The translations under genes were made by a program, and so were the position numbers. Positions 44,567 through 53,884 of a DNA stretch of 64,000 bases are shown here, in pieces. Positions within the stretch are counted from its first letter, which is position 1, and each line of letters begins with the position of its first letter. This stretch comes from Anaerosporobacter faecicola (GTDB lineage Bacteria; Bacillota; Clostridia; Lachnospirales; Lachnospiraceae), in NCBI RefSeq assembly GCF_012070565.1, contig NZ_JAAQRO010000008.1, forward strand, positions 186,001 through 250,000. The letters run 5' to 3'. A model generated the notes under the pieces. The model saw only the letters and a program-made list of their open reading frames with translations, did not search any database and was not told where the DNA came from.

Positions 44567-45577
44567 TTATTTATTCAGAACCATCTTTAATAACAAATTC
44601 ATATCTATAAACTTATCATCTACATAATAATCCGCATTTGGCTTGCCAAAGTGTAATTCATGGTAATGCACCCCCCAAGAACTTAATTGGTTCTGCGTTG
44701 TTTCTTTCCAATCGACTCCAGTCACATATCCTCGTGCAGTAAATAAGATGATTTGATTTCCCATTTCATACAATTTATTAACTACTTCAATCATCGGCGT
44801 ATTAGGTTCTGATAACCGATAGTTATTATTCGGTTCTAGTTTTGCAATTACCCCATCAATATCAAATACAAAACGTTTGCCACCTTCGCAAATTTTTAAC
44901 TGATTTTGAGCCAATCGCATTTCTTCTTCCGTATCAATATCGTAGTTATCTTTCATTTCATAACCAAGAATCTTCTTTCCTGACATAGAACGTTGTTCTA
45001 AGATTACTCTTCCTCTTACCACGTCAATGCAAGCATTTTGATAATATGCTACAGGGAGTTCCTGTCTCGGCATATTATAACATTCTGGGATATCCGTTGT
45101 TACTGGAACAATTTCCCCATTCTCTCTTTTTTTCCACATCTTATAGGGAATCTCCGTAGCTAAAGCAATACTCCGAACAGAATCTGCGTCTTCTTGCTTC
45201 TGTAGCATCTCAATCATTGTATCGATATCTTTTGGATTTCTAATTGGATATGTTGGTCGAAGTTGAACAACAAGATCAGCTTCATACCCTTCCGTTTCTT
45301 TAAGATACGCAAGACAATGGTAGAACACATCGATATCAAGAGAATGATCCTGTGCATATTCTGCAGGTCGAATAAATGGTGTCTCTGCACCATATTGTCT
45401 TGCTATCTCAGCATATTCTTCGCTATCGGTACTAACTATAACACGATTTATCAATTCTGATTGTAACGCATGCTCGATTGAATAAGCTAGCATTGGTTTA
45501 TTATTAATCATTCGTATATTCTTGTGTGGTACACTTTTTGATCCACTTCTTGCAGGAATGATTGCAAGTATATTCAT
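44567..45577 (-). CDS. CMP-nonulosonate synthetase fused to a HAD phosphatase
   Basis: 336 aa. Residues 1-225: NeuA-type cytidylyltransferase (LAIIPARSGSKSVPHKNIRMI, VVQLRPTYPIRNPKDID, YYQNACIDVVR). Residues 230-336: HAD domain with nucleophile motif FVFDIDGVIAK, motif II LFTARG and acidic motif YYVDDKFIDM. The fusion suggests dephosphorylation of a nonulosonate 9-phosphate before CMP activation, as in sialic/KDN-type routes, and pairs functionally with the NeuB-cupin gene just downstream. Distinct from the two cytidylyltransferases at 27-28 kb. Confidence 0.82.
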   Translation of the reverse strand: MNILAIIPARSGSKSVPHKNIRMINNKPMLAYSIEHALQSELINRVIVSTDSEEYAEIARQYGAETPFIRPAEYAQDHSLDIDVFYHCLAYLKETEGYEADLVVQLRPTYPIRNPKDIDTMIEMLQKQEDADSVRSIALATEIPYKMWKKRENGEIVPVTTDIPECYNMPRQELPVAYYQNACIDVVRGRVILEQRSMSGKKILGYEMKDNYDIDTEEEMRLAQNQLKICEGGKRFVFDIDGVIAKLEPNNNYRLSEPNTPMIEVVNKLYEMGNQIILFTARGYVTGVDWKETTQNQLSSWGVHYHELHFGKPNADYYVDDKFIDMNLLLKMVLNK

Positions 45578-45612
45578 CGTTTTTTCCTCCTATCTACTAT
45601 AACGAAAGGATT

Positions 45613-47274
45613 TTACCTTGTTATTACATCTGACATTTTCATAATTTTAGTACCTTCAATATAAGCTCCACCTTCTGTGGCATCAATAAACTCCACAGAA
45701 GTAGCAGTATTCTTAATTCGTTGTTCAATCCAACGACGATACAAATCTAAATGTTTACTTGTCTTAACAAGATTACCACGTATATCAGGGATTTTTTTAA
45801 GACTTTCATCTTCAACAAGATTTCTCCTAGAAGTTCCTTCTGCATGAACCAGATTATCAGGATATGCAAGATCCAAGCCAAGAAAAACAACTTTATTTGC
45901 TCCCAATGTAATTGCCAAATCTAATGCAATTGTTGCAACACTGCCTCCTGTTTGATACAGATGATACCCTTCTTCTTTAGCAACTTCTTCTGCCAGTGAA
46001 AACTCTTGTTGATAAATCAGGTATTTTTCGCCTTTATATCTTTGAGCAAATCCTTTATATGCCGTTGATAAAATTAGTAGAGGAATTGTTTCATTTTCCA
46101 AATTGTCTATTTGATGTATAATTCTAGCATTTCCATCTGAAACAATTACATAATCTGGGCGAATACCCGCAGACATTAACTTATGATACACGGTACCAGT
46201 AGCCAAAATAATATCTTCCTGACTTTTTTTACTTAATAATTTATAATTTTTGTCTAGTGATGGTCCAGCTGCAACAATATATACGTTTTTTCCGTTCCAG
46301 GAAGACTTCAGACTGTCAACAACCAACTTACATTTTTTTCGATTCGACTTGAAATTATCACATAACATTGTTCTTTGATTTTTAACAGAATGATAGTGCA
46401 TAAAATATTCTTCTATTCGTTCCTTTATCTGTTTTTGTGCAATCATTCGAACAGATGGATGATATACCACAACTTCTGTTTCTTCATCAATATTCTGAAT
46501 TTTATTTGCAAATTCCTTATACTGTGGATCATAATGAATGTTTACTTGATTTGTTGTTAAACAATACCCCAATACACCGTACTTTACTGCTAAATATAGC
46601 ATCGTCATATTCCCTTCATATACATCAATTGTAATTCCGGGATTACACGCACATAGTTGCTGCAAATGATACCCCAATCCCAAACCATACACAATATATT
46701 TTGTTTTTTCATCAGAATACCAACTAGTCGCTAGGATATATGCTTCAAGATCCGGATTATTATTACTATGAACATAATACTCTATCCCCTCATCATTACA
46801 GCGAATCGTAGGTAAACCACTAGAAGAGAATTCAACAAAGAATTCTATCTTTGTACTCGTCTGTATCCCTTTCTTTTTCTGAAGCGACTCATAAAGAATT
46901 GGATTTGCCTTTTTAATTATTTCCAAATTCTCTTTTTCATGATCAACGGGCACATATTCTAATTTCATCATTATCCATTCTAGGAGTTGTATAATAAATG
47001 GTCGTAACTGTAATTCCAACAAGTCAGCCAAAAGTATATAATCTTTCCATTCCTGTGCTTTTAGACTGGAGGACAGTATTTCTATTAATGCTTCCTGTGT
47101 TAACGTTTGCTCTTCTATTTGATTATAATTTTGCAAAAATCTTTCCATAAGTGTTATAATATTCTGATATGTCCTTAAACCTCTATCATAATTTTGTTGT
47201 CTTAGTAACATTGTGGTTAGATCAATATTTTCTATTAACGCTGTTGTTAGATGCAAAACATTCTGATAATTCAA
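45613..47274 (-). CDS. Maf/DUF115 flagellin nonulosonate glycosyltransferase
   Basis: 553-aa motility accessory factor, the cytoplasmic enzyme that puts nonulosonic acids on flagellin Ser/Thr. Residues 1-120 are helical (KDYILLADLLELQLRPFI). The DUF115/MptE-like core contains GKNVYIVAAGPSLDKNYKLL, RPDYVIVSDGNA, QTGGSVATIALDLAITLGANKVVFLGLDLAYP and HAEGTSRRN. Located with a second maf and next to flagellin, as expected. Confidence 0.88.
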   Translation of the reverse strand: MNYQNVLHLTTALIENIDLTTMLLRQQNYDRGLRTYQNIITLMERFLQNYNQIEEQTLTQEALIEILSSSLKAQEWKDYILLADLLELQLRPFIIQLLEWIMMKLEYVPVDHEKENLEIIKKANPILYESLQKKKGIQTSTKIEFFVEFSSSGLPTIRCNDEGIEYYVHSNNNPDLEAYILATSWYSDEKTKYIVYGLGLGYHLQQLCACNPGITIDVYEGNMTMLYLAVKYGVLGYCLTTNQVNIHYDPQYKEFANKIQNIDEETEVVVYHPSVRMIAQKQIKERIEEYFMHYHSVKNQRTMLCDNFKSNRKKCKLVVDSLKSSWNGKNVYIVAAGPSLDKNYKLLSKKSQEDIILATGTVYHKLMSAGIRPDYVIVSDGNARIIHQIDNLENETIPLLILSTAYKGFAQRYKGEKYLIYQQEFSLAEEVAKEEGYHLYQTGGSVATIALDLAITLGANKVVFLGLDLAYPDNLVHAEGTSRRNLVEDESLKKIPDIRGNLVKTSKHLDLYRRWIEQRIKNTATSVEFIDATEGGAYIEGTKIMKMSDVITR

Positions 47275-47299
47275 CGTCTTTTTCCTCCTATATGTCTAT

Positions 47300-49135
47300 C
47301 TATTTTGCTATGTTTTCATCCAATTTAGTTGAAATTACTTTTACAGCATTTTGTATAGCATAATAAACTTTTTGTGTTTTCAGATAAACATGTTCTCTGT
47401 TTTTTTGTCGATCTTTAAATTGAACAAATAAATCTTTGTACTCTGTCATAGTGGTATCATACGTATATCGTTCAATCAAAGCATTGATGTTCTTCTCACT
47501 TATTATTTTATTTATTTCAGACAATCTTTTTACATTTCGTTTCATATTATTTGATTCAACGACGTTTGTTTTATTTTCTTTTAGTAGTTTCTCTATTATT
47601 TGCAACGCATCTTTTGTTGCTACTTCAATTTCTTTCAATTCCTCATGCATCTGTTGTAATGTATTATTGACTAGTAATTTTTCATCAGTTTTATTATTGT
47701 TTTCAATTTCATCATTCAAGATTTCGTTAATCTCAAATTGTTTCCTACAATATTTTGTAATCGTTTCCTCTAGTGTTAGAATCTCTGTTCCTTCAATTCT
47801 TGCTCCACCTTCTGTCGCATTTATTACTTTTCCTTCAAAGCGTTTGATTCTCTCGTTAAACCAACATAAATAAGTAAACCAATCATATCGAGTCTTTAAC
47901 ATTTCACCATTATTTCCCGGTATTAATTCTTCATATACTGTTGAAATATCATCTTGCCTACGTTCTCCCATTGCATGAGAAGCATTTCCTTGAAAAGCAA
48001 GATCTTGACCAACCAAAATTATGGTTTTCGCTCCTAGATAACATGCTATTTCAAATGTTGCTGTTGCTACTGAACAAGCTCCAGCTATATTCATACTAGG
48101 ATACTTTAGATTCTTATATTGTTTTAAGTTTAGTAGATCATCAAAATAGATTTTCTTTCCATCATTTATATCCAATATAGCAGGATTAGACATCGTACTT
48201 GCAATCATTGCACAATGTACTGCAGTAGGATTTTGAAAATGGCCTATTGATTTTTTTACATCTAATGTCACGATAAAATCAGGTTCTACTCCATATTGAT
48301 CAAGATATCTAACTGATGAGTCCACAGCTAAGATCAATGCTCGTCCTTTCGCTTTCTTAATTGTACTAATATTTTTTGTTAATGATGGTCCAGAAGCAAC
48401 TATGATAACTGGTAAATCCTCTGGAATAACATTGTGATACTGTTCAATAAATTTCCCCGATAAAACCGGGACTAGATTCTTAATCAATGCATCCCCCCAC
48501 ATCTTACCATGATAAACAGCCGTATTGGAATCAATTAAAGACGCTATATACACTCTTTGATACGAATCTTTAAAATAATTGAGTTTGTCACCAAAAATAT
48601 TGCAATAATAAGGAATATTCAATAATACGCATTGTCCATAAATAATACTAAACTCATTTTTTTTCAGAACTTTCTCTAAGTCATTTCCATTAATTTGATC
48701 TACAAGTAAAAAGATATTCGGTCTTCTAATAATATCTTGTATATCATAATGTCTCATTGTATGCACAAACATCTCATAACTTGGTTCATAAACAATCAAA
48801 TTCTCATCTTCAGCCATTTGTTCTATCAATGAACTTATAAAATATCCATTTCCCAATCCAAACGAAATAAATGTTCGTTTCGTACAATGGCTATTTTCAA
48901 CCGAATACTGTTTTGCCCATATTGTAGCTTCATTTGTTGGATTATAGCTACTATTAAGTCTTATATGAGCAGTACCAGTTTTTATCCAAGTAATCAATTC
49001 TTTATTCTTTGCTTCTTCTACATCAAACATGATTTCCGTCATCTGATCTTTATCATCCCAAATATTTTCCATTTTTGAGTAGAGATACAGTGCATTATTT
49101 TCTATACATTTCAGATTATCTTCATATATACCCAT
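47300..49135 (-). CDS. Second Maf/DUF115 flagellin glycosyltransferase
   Basis: 611 aa. FISFGLGNGYFISSLIEQMAE in the N-terminal part, core DUF115 motifs LPVIIVASGPSLTKNISTIK, EPDFIVTLDVKKS, GACSVATATFEIACYLGAKTIILVGQDLAFQGNASHA, and a C-terminal helical, charged tail (residues about 455-611) that may contact flagellin. Two Mafs fit the two nonulosonic acid routes (Pse and the NeuB-cupin/NeuA-HAD route), though this is inference. Confidence 0.87.
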   Translation of the reverse strand: MGIYEDNLKCIENNALYLYSKMENIWDDKDQMTEIMFDVEEAKNKELITWIKTGTAHIRLNSSYNPTNEATIWAKQYSVENSHCTKRTFISFGLGNGYFISSLIEQMAEDENLIVYEPSYEMFVHTMRHYDIQDIIRRPNIFLLVDQINGNDLEKVLKKNEFSIIYGQCVLLNIPYYCNIFGDKLNYFKDSYQRVYIASLIDSNTAVYHGKMWGDALIKNLVPVLSGKFIEQYHNVIPEDLPVIIVASGPSLTKNISTIKKAKGRALILAVDSSVRYLDQYGVEPDFIVTLDVKKSIGHFQNPTAVHCAMIASTMSNPAILDINDGKKIYFDDLLNLKQYKNLKYPSMNIAGACSVATATFEIACYLGAKTIILVGQDLAFQGNASHAMGERRQDDISTVYEELIPGNNGEMLKTRYDWFTYLCWFNERIKRFEGKVINATEGGARIEGTEILTLEETITKYCRKQFEINEILNDEIENNNKTDEKLLVNNTLQQMHEELKEIEVATKDALQIIEKLLKENKTNVVESNNMKRNVKRLSEINKIISEKNINALIERYTYDTTMTEYKDLFVQFKDRQKNREHVYLKTQKVYYAIQNAVKVISTKLDENIAK

Positions 49136-49181
49136 ATACGTTTCCTTCCCATCACTTAATAGAATATTGCAAAATAAAACG

Positions 49182-49529
49182 TCATTGCATTCTATTTTGT
49201 AATACTCTATTTTTTTTCTTTAAAAGTAAACTTACTTCTTTCAAATTGCTCACTAATTCAAATTGCATAATGTCAGCAAATAAAATATAGTCTTTTTCTT
49301 CTAATGCATATAGTGCGGTTTCCAAAATTTTATTTATCTGGTTCACATCTATTTCTATAATCGCTTCTTTACTAAGATAATTCAGTTCTTCTATAACAGA
49401 AAGTACATTTTCCAGCACTCTATTCAAAGCCTGATATCCTTCATTGTTTTTTTGTTGATAGAAACATATATTCATATATTCAACTTCTTGTATGCATGTT
49501 TCCAAGTTTCTTTCAATTTTAGCCAACAT
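49182..49529 (-). CDS. Small helical protein resembling the N-terminal domain of Maf
   Basis: 115 aa, almost all helix. QQKNNEGYQALNRVLENVLSVIEEL and ALEEKDYILFADIMQFELVSNLKE align with the Maf at 45613-47274 (QQNYDRGLRTYQNIITLMERF and AQEWKDYILLADLLELQLRPFI). It is thus a stand-alone copy of that N-terminal domain, between maf and flagellin. A chaperone or adaptor role linking flagellin to the transferase is a reasonable guess; no known name. Confidence 0.65.
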   Translation of the reverse strand: MLAKIERNLETCIQEVEYMNICFYQQKNNEGYQALNRVLENVLSVIEELNYLSKEAIIEIDVNQINKILETALYALEEKDYILFADIMQFELVSNLKEVSLLLKKKNRVLQNRMQ

Positions 49530-49571
49530 AGATCCTCCTCAAATTATGACTTTTACACCTTCCTATAAAAG

Positions 49572-49601
49572 AAAAAAGGTTGGCAGTTGCCAACCTTTTT
49601 T
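49572..49601 (-). terminator. Terminator after flagellin
   Basis: Perfect 14-bp stem with a two-base loop: the minus strand reads AAAAAAGGTTGGCA, loop AC, TGCCAACCTTTTTT. It begins 17 bases past the flagellin stop codon. Symmetric, so it would also work on the plus strand. Confidence 0.92.
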
Positions 49602-49617
49602 CGAATAAGTATAACAA

Positions 49618-50433
49618 TTAACCAATGATAGATAATACACCTTGTGTAGATTGGTTAGCTTGAGCAAGCATTGATTGAGCTGCTTGTTGAAGAATGTTAT
49701 TCTTAGAGTACTTAACCATTTCATCAGCCATGTTAACGTCACGGATACGTGATTCAGCAGCAGTTAAGTTTTCAGCTGTGTTATCAGCATTAGCGATTGT
49801 GTGCTCTAATCTGTTTTGAACAGCACCAAGATCAGATCTGAAGTCAGAAACTGTCTTTAATGCAGTATCTAATGTATCAAGGTAAGCAGTTGCTTTACCA
49901 TATGAACTTACATTAGCAGATGCAGAATTAATACCTAATGTAGAAGCTGTCATGTTCTTCATGCTTACACTGATGCTTTGACCATTGTTAGCACCAACTT
50001 GGAAGTTGAAAGAAGCTGTAGTATTAAGAAGTTTCTTAGTATTGAATTCTGTTTCATTTGCAATACGTGTTACTTCTGTTGTTAACTGAGTTAACTCTTT
50101 AGAGATTGCATCTCTATCTTCAGAAGCGTTCGTATCATTAGCAGCTTGAACAGTTAACTCTCTCATTCTTTGGATGATAGAGTGAGTTTCATTTAAAGCA
50201 CCTTCAGCTGTTTGAATCATTGAGATACCATCTTGAGCATTTGTAGAACCTTGTTCCAAACCTCTGATTTGTCCTCTCATCTTTTCAGAAATTGAAAGAC
50301 CAGCAGCGTCATCACCAGCACGGTTAATTCTGTAACCTGAAGATAATTTTTCAGCTGATTTTTGTAAATTTCCAGTAGTTACGCCTAATTGTCTGCTAGT
50401 ATTAGCAGCTGTCATATTATGTTGAATAATCAT
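49618..50433 (-). CDS. hag: Flagellin
   Basis: 271-aa filament subunit, short like Bacillus Hag. Conserved N-terminal helix (MIIQHNMTAANTSRQLG..LQKSAEKLSSGYRINRAGDDAAGLSISEKMRGQ) and C-terminal helix (NMADEMVKYSKNNILQQAAQSMLAQANQ) flank a small middle part (about residues 140-195) rich in Ser, Thr and Asn, the probable O-glycosylation zone. It has its own sigma-D promoter, a leader with a candidate CsrA site and a strong terminator. Confidence 0.97.
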   Translation of the reverse strand: MIIQHNMTAANTSRQLGVTTGNLQKSAEKLSSGYRINRAGDDAAGLSISEKMRGQIRGLEQGSTNAQDGISMIQTAEGALNETHSIIQRMRELTVQAANDTNASEDRDAISKELTQLTTEVTRIANETEFNTKKLLNTTASFNFQVGANNGQSISVSMKNMTASTLGINSASANVSSYGKATAYLDTLDTALKTVSDFRSDLGAVQNRLEHTIANADNTAENLTAAESRIRDVNMADEMVKYSKNNILQQAAQSMLAQANQSTQGVLSIIG

Positions 50434-50440
50434 ATTGTTT

Positions 50441-50474
50441 TCCTCCTTGAATTTCCAGCAGCATCCATGCTGCT
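50441..50474 (-). promoter_or_regulatory. Flagellin leader: ribosome binding site and CsrA-type hairpin
   Basis: On the minus strand a 7-bp stem AGCAGCA/TGCTGCT (50457-50474) shows TGGA in its loop. About 18 bases downstream is the ribosome binding site AAGGAGGA (50441-50448), with its own GGA. Two GGA sites, one in a hairpin loop and one at the Shine-Dalgarno sequence, are what CsrA needs to block translation of hag in Bacillus. csrA and fliW are four kb upstream. Confidence 0.6.
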
Positions 50475-50562
50475 TATAATTTGTTTAAGTTGAAACAACC
50501 AAATATTAACGCAGGCCGTACGCTCCTTTGTTAATATTGATTAATTTCTTTTTACATTTTAT

Positions 50563-50589
50563 TTATCGGCTTACTTTTTTGAAAACTTA
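50563..50589 (-). promoter_or_regulatory. Sigma-D promoter of flagellin
   Basis: Minus-strand -10 GCCGATAA (50563-50570), spacer of 15, -35 TAAG (50586-50589). Best match to the sigma-D consensus in the window; start codon about 130 bases downstream. Confidence 0.82.
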
Positions 50590-50608
50590 ATAGTAAAATG
50601 AAAAATTT

Positions 50609-51091
50609 TTATTTTTTTTTGTCAAGAAAGTACGATTGTCCTTGGTGTTGATTTGCCATATTCTGATAATACTTTGAGGCAGTGGTGTTACTCATTTTAA
50701 AGGAACGTATTTCTTGTTTTTTCGTAGAAGTATATTGTTCAAATCTCACCTTATTGCGTAGCTCTGTCGTCTGTAATACTACGCTTAAATCGGTAATCTC
50801 TTTTATTAATCCCTGCATAGTCACAATTTCATCTTTATGTTGTTCCCTATGTAGTTCTATCTCCTCTTTTACTCGAGCAAATAATTTTTCAAAACCAGTA
50901 TCTAGAAGATTTAATTGTTCAATCCATTTTTGTTTTTCTTCGATCAAGTCACCAAACCGGTCCAGATCAACTTCTTGTTCTCGTAACACAAGTGATTGAT
51001 CTTGTGTTAGATCAGCGATCTTCTCTAATACTTCTTTCTTTTTTTGTAATGATTGGATCATTACCTGTATATAGGTTGTATTGTTATCCAA
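50609..51091 (-). CDS. FliT/FlgN-like flagellar export chaperone
   Basis: 160 aa, nearly all helical with heptad-like charged segments (QSLQKKKEVLEKIADLTQDQS..LEEKQKWIEQLNLLDTGFEKLFARVKEEI), then a polar C-terminal tail. The pattern and position after fliS and before flagellin fit the FliT/FlgN class of export chaperones, which in this arrangement would serve the FliD cap. Sequence identity to named FliT is low, so the name is left open. Confidence 0.6.
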   Translation of the reverse strand: MDNNTTYIQVMIQSLQKKKEVLEKIADLTQDQSLVLREQEVDLDRFGDLIEEKQKWIEQLNLLDTGFEKLFARVKEEIELHREQHKDEIVTMQGLIKEITDLSVVLQTTELRNKVRFEQYTSTKKQEIRSFKMSNTTASKYYQNMANQHQGQSYFLDKKK

Positions 51092-51144
51092 CTTTCCACC
51101 TCTTATCTATCCTGATCTAGCAATCCGCTTTTAAAAGGACTTGA

Positions 51145-51528
51145 TTATTTATTTCCTTGTATTCTTGCTTGCTTCATAACTTGTGACCATATATCACGCA
51201 TTTCTTTAAAATCTACTAATACTGCCTCAAGAATAGCCTTGTCCTTTTTAATATTCGCTTCTACTAATCTACGATACATATGATCATACACAACATCAAA
51301 ATCATGTGCCACCGCGTATTTATGATCCAATGTAGAACGAAATTCCACAATAACATCTTCTGCTTTTTTTATGTTGTTATTCGCACTCTGAATGTCCTTC
51401 TTTTCAATGGCAAGTATTGCCTTATTCACAAACTTAATCCCTGCATCATATAACATGAGTGTTAACTCACCCTTGGTTGCAGTTTGTACTTTATTATTCT
51501 GATAAGCAGCCGCATAATTGAATGCCAT
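51145..51528 (-). CDS. fliS: Flagellin export chaperone FliS
   Basis: Cytoplasmic chaperone that binds flagellin's C-terminus before export. About 127 aa, all helical: MAFNYAAAYQNNKVQTATKGELTLMLYDAGIKF is the FliS hallmark. The open frame extends 17 codons further up, but AAGGAGGAAG stands five bases before ATG 51528, which I chose. Downstream of fliD. Confidence 0.93.
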   Translation of the reverse strand: MAFNYAAAYQNNKVQTATKGELTLMLYDAGIKFVNKAILAIEKKDIQSANNNIKKAEDVIVEFRSTLDHKYAVAHDFDVVYDHMYRRLVEANIKKDKAILEAVLVDFKEMRDIWSQVMKQARIQGNK

Positions 51529-51754
51529 AATAACTTCCTCCTTAATTGATGTACTTTTAAGAAAGGTTACCTCCTCCAAAAAAATCTATAGAATCGGTAA
51601 CCTCTATTCCTAATACATCGATTACTTCTTACTACATAAGCACTCCAATAATGAGTACTTAATATCTATTCATGGATCGATATGATCAGGTTAATCAATA
51701 TTCACTTCTTAACTCTCGTGCTTGATCACCTGCCGATAAGTTAATTATACCAAA

Positions 51755-53872
51755 TTAATTGTTTCCTAACAAGCCAGCTAATGAATTTTGCTGTGATTGT
51801 AAAGAAGCCATTGCTTTCTCCATTGCAGTAAACTGTTTGTAATATGCATCTTCTTTTTCTTTCAGTTTTTTCTCCATAGTGCTAATGTCTTTTTTATATT
51901 TGGTTACTTGGTTAGCCATCTGTTTATCATTGTAGAATGTTAATGCACTACTTAAAGATGTCTTACTCATCTTATCAAATAAGGTACTATGAAGTTCGTC
52001 TACAATTCCAGCCATAACTTTAGCAACCAATTCTGGATCTTCATTAATTGCTTTTAATAATTTATCTTGTTTATCAGAATACGTAGAATCTTCCTTATCA
52101 CCATAAATGTGAAGTAAACCTTTTTCCGTATAATCTTTTGACGTCATGATGCCAAATGAGGACAGTGAATACTTCTTTCCATTTACTTCTACTACACTTT
52201 GCATAGCAGATTTCATTGCACTTGTAATACCACCAACAGTTGTATCACGTCGAAGTAAGGAATCTTTGATCTTTGTTTCCCATTTTTCAATTTGGTCATC
52301 TGTCATTGCTTCTTTTTCTTCATCAGTTAATGGATCATACCCTCTAGAAGAGTCCGCATAATAGAGTTCATTCATTTCTTTAAGAATGGAATTATAGGAG
52401 GTTAGGAAGTCCTTAATACTTTTATATACTGCTTCTGTATCATTAGAAACAGATATTGATGTAGCCTTATACGCCGTAGGATTCCCATCTATATCTTTTT
52501 CCGTAACAGTAGAAACCGAAACTGCTTCCATTGTTAGTCCATTGGCTGTTAATGTGTTGGTTGAACTAGTTAACTCTGCATCATTATATATAAAAATACT
52601 ATCGGAAGCCGCAACCGTTTTGCAACCAGTACCTAAACCTAAAGCATTTAGCTTATCAGCATCTACCGTAGCTCCTGCCCCATTTACATAATTATCCATA
52701 CTTGTTTTCAAACTACTTTGTGCTTCTGAACGAACTCTTTCTTTTTCCGAATCAGTAAATCGTTCACTAACTTTATAATTAAGCAATTCCTTCATTTCCG
52801 ATTTTTTCAATGCATCCTTAACCATAGCATTAATATCATCATCGGTTTCTGCTCCTGTTAGATCGGATGACTTTGGTATTTCAATACGTAAAGTCTTATC
52901 AACACCATCTACAGTAATGGTTTTTTCAAAAAATCCATCTTCAGAATTTTTTATTTTATCCTTAATTTCACTGCTTAACAATTCCGTTTCTTCTGAAGTT
53001 ATAGTATTTTTCAGAGCAGTCTCTGCTTTTGAATTTGTAGCACTTACTATTGAATTAACGCTATCAAAAATCGATTGTTTTATAGATTTTTCCGTAGCAT
53101 CTGCAATACCACTAATTGTAGTACTGGTAATGGTTCCATCTAAAACACCATCAATAAAACTTTGTGGATCCGTAATTAATGATTTTTTTGCTTCAATATT
53201 ATTAAGAGCATCATAAACTGAGGTGCCACCTAATGCAACGATTTCATTTTTTGCCGCTAATGTTGGGCTACCCACTCCATATGAATTAGTAGTAATTGAA
53301 AAAGATTGATCAGCACCACTTTCTTTTGAGCTAATAAAAAATCTACCTTGCTTTTCATCAAAGCTAGCATTAAGTCCTGCCTTTTTACATGCATTTGTAA
53401 AATCATTTATTGTAGTTGAATCTGTAATATCAATACTTTTAGACCCCGTTGCTGATACAATATCAATTTTTGTACCCACTAAATTAGAATCTAGTGAACT
53501 AAGTTTTGTAGATCCTTTTATATTGCCAGTAAGTTTTTCACCAGTCATATACTGTGAACTTGCTAACTGCTTTACAATTATATTATGTGTTCCTTGAGTA
53601 GCCTCCTTACTAGCAGTAACTTTCACTACTGATTCGTCTGCAGAGGTTGCCTTTCTTGTAGAATAACCAGAAGTCAAATGCAATTTCGAAGTCTGTTCCT
53701 GGTACAACTTATATAACTTCGTATTCAGGTCTTTCCACTTTTCCTGTGTCCATTCCAACTTCGTTTTCTTATTCTCAATTTTGGTTAATTTCGTACGATG
53801 AGCTTCCATTAAGGCTTCTACTACAGATTCTGTGTCCATATTCGAAATTAAGCCTGTCATTCTAATACCCAT
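51755..53872 (-). CDS. fliD: Flagellar filament cap protein FliD
   Basis: 705-aa hook-associated protein 2, which forms the filament tip and folds incoming flagellin. N-terminal MTGLISNMDTESVVEALMEAHRTKLTKIENKKTKLE and C-terminal coiled region (YKKDISTMEKKLKEKEDAYYKQFTAMEKAMASLQSQ) are the conserved FliD ends. The middle (about residues 150-480) is variable and Ser/Thr-rich. Long compared with Bacillus FliD (about 500 aa) because of that insert. Confidence 0.92.
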   Translation of the reverse strand: MGIRMTGLISNMDTESVVEALMEAHRTKLTKIENKKTKLEWTQEKWKDLNTKLYKLYQEQTSKLHLTSGYSTRKATSADESVVKVTASKEATQGTHNIIVKQLASSQYMTGEKLTGNIKGSTKLSSLDSNLVGTKIDIVSATGSKSIDITDSTTINDFTNACKKAGLNASFDEKQGRFFISSKESGADQSFSITTNSYGVGSPTLAAKNEIVALGGTSVYDALNNIEAKKSLITDPQSFIDGVLDGTITSTTISGIADATEKSIKQSIFDSVNSIVSATNSKAETALKNTITSEETELLSSEIKDKIKNSEDGFFEKTITVDGVDKTLRIEIPKSSDLTGAETDDDINAMVKDALKKSEMKELLNYKVSERFTDSEKERVRSEAQSSLKTSMDNYVNGAGATVDADKLNALGLGTGCKTVAASDSIFIYNDAELTSSTNTLTANGLTMEAVSVSTVTEKDIDGNPTAYKATSISVSNDTEAVYKSIKDFLTSYNSILKEMNELYYADSSRGYDPLTDEEKEAMTDDQIEKWETKIKDSLLRRDTTVGGITSAMKSAMQSVVEVNGKKYSLSSFGIMTSKDYTEKGLLHIYGDKEDSTYSDKQDKLLKAINEDPELVAKVMAGIVDELHSTLFDKMSKTSLSSALTFYNDKQMANQVTKYKKDISTMEKKLKEKEDAYYKQFTAMEKAMASLQSQQNSLAGLLGNN

Positions 53873-53884
53873 AACTCTTACCTC

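Noticed and set aside
51732-51739. Plus-strand GCCGATAA between fliS and fliD
   Set aside because: Matches a sigma-D -10 box, but there is no TAAA-like -35 about 15 bases upstream and no plus-strand gene downstream.
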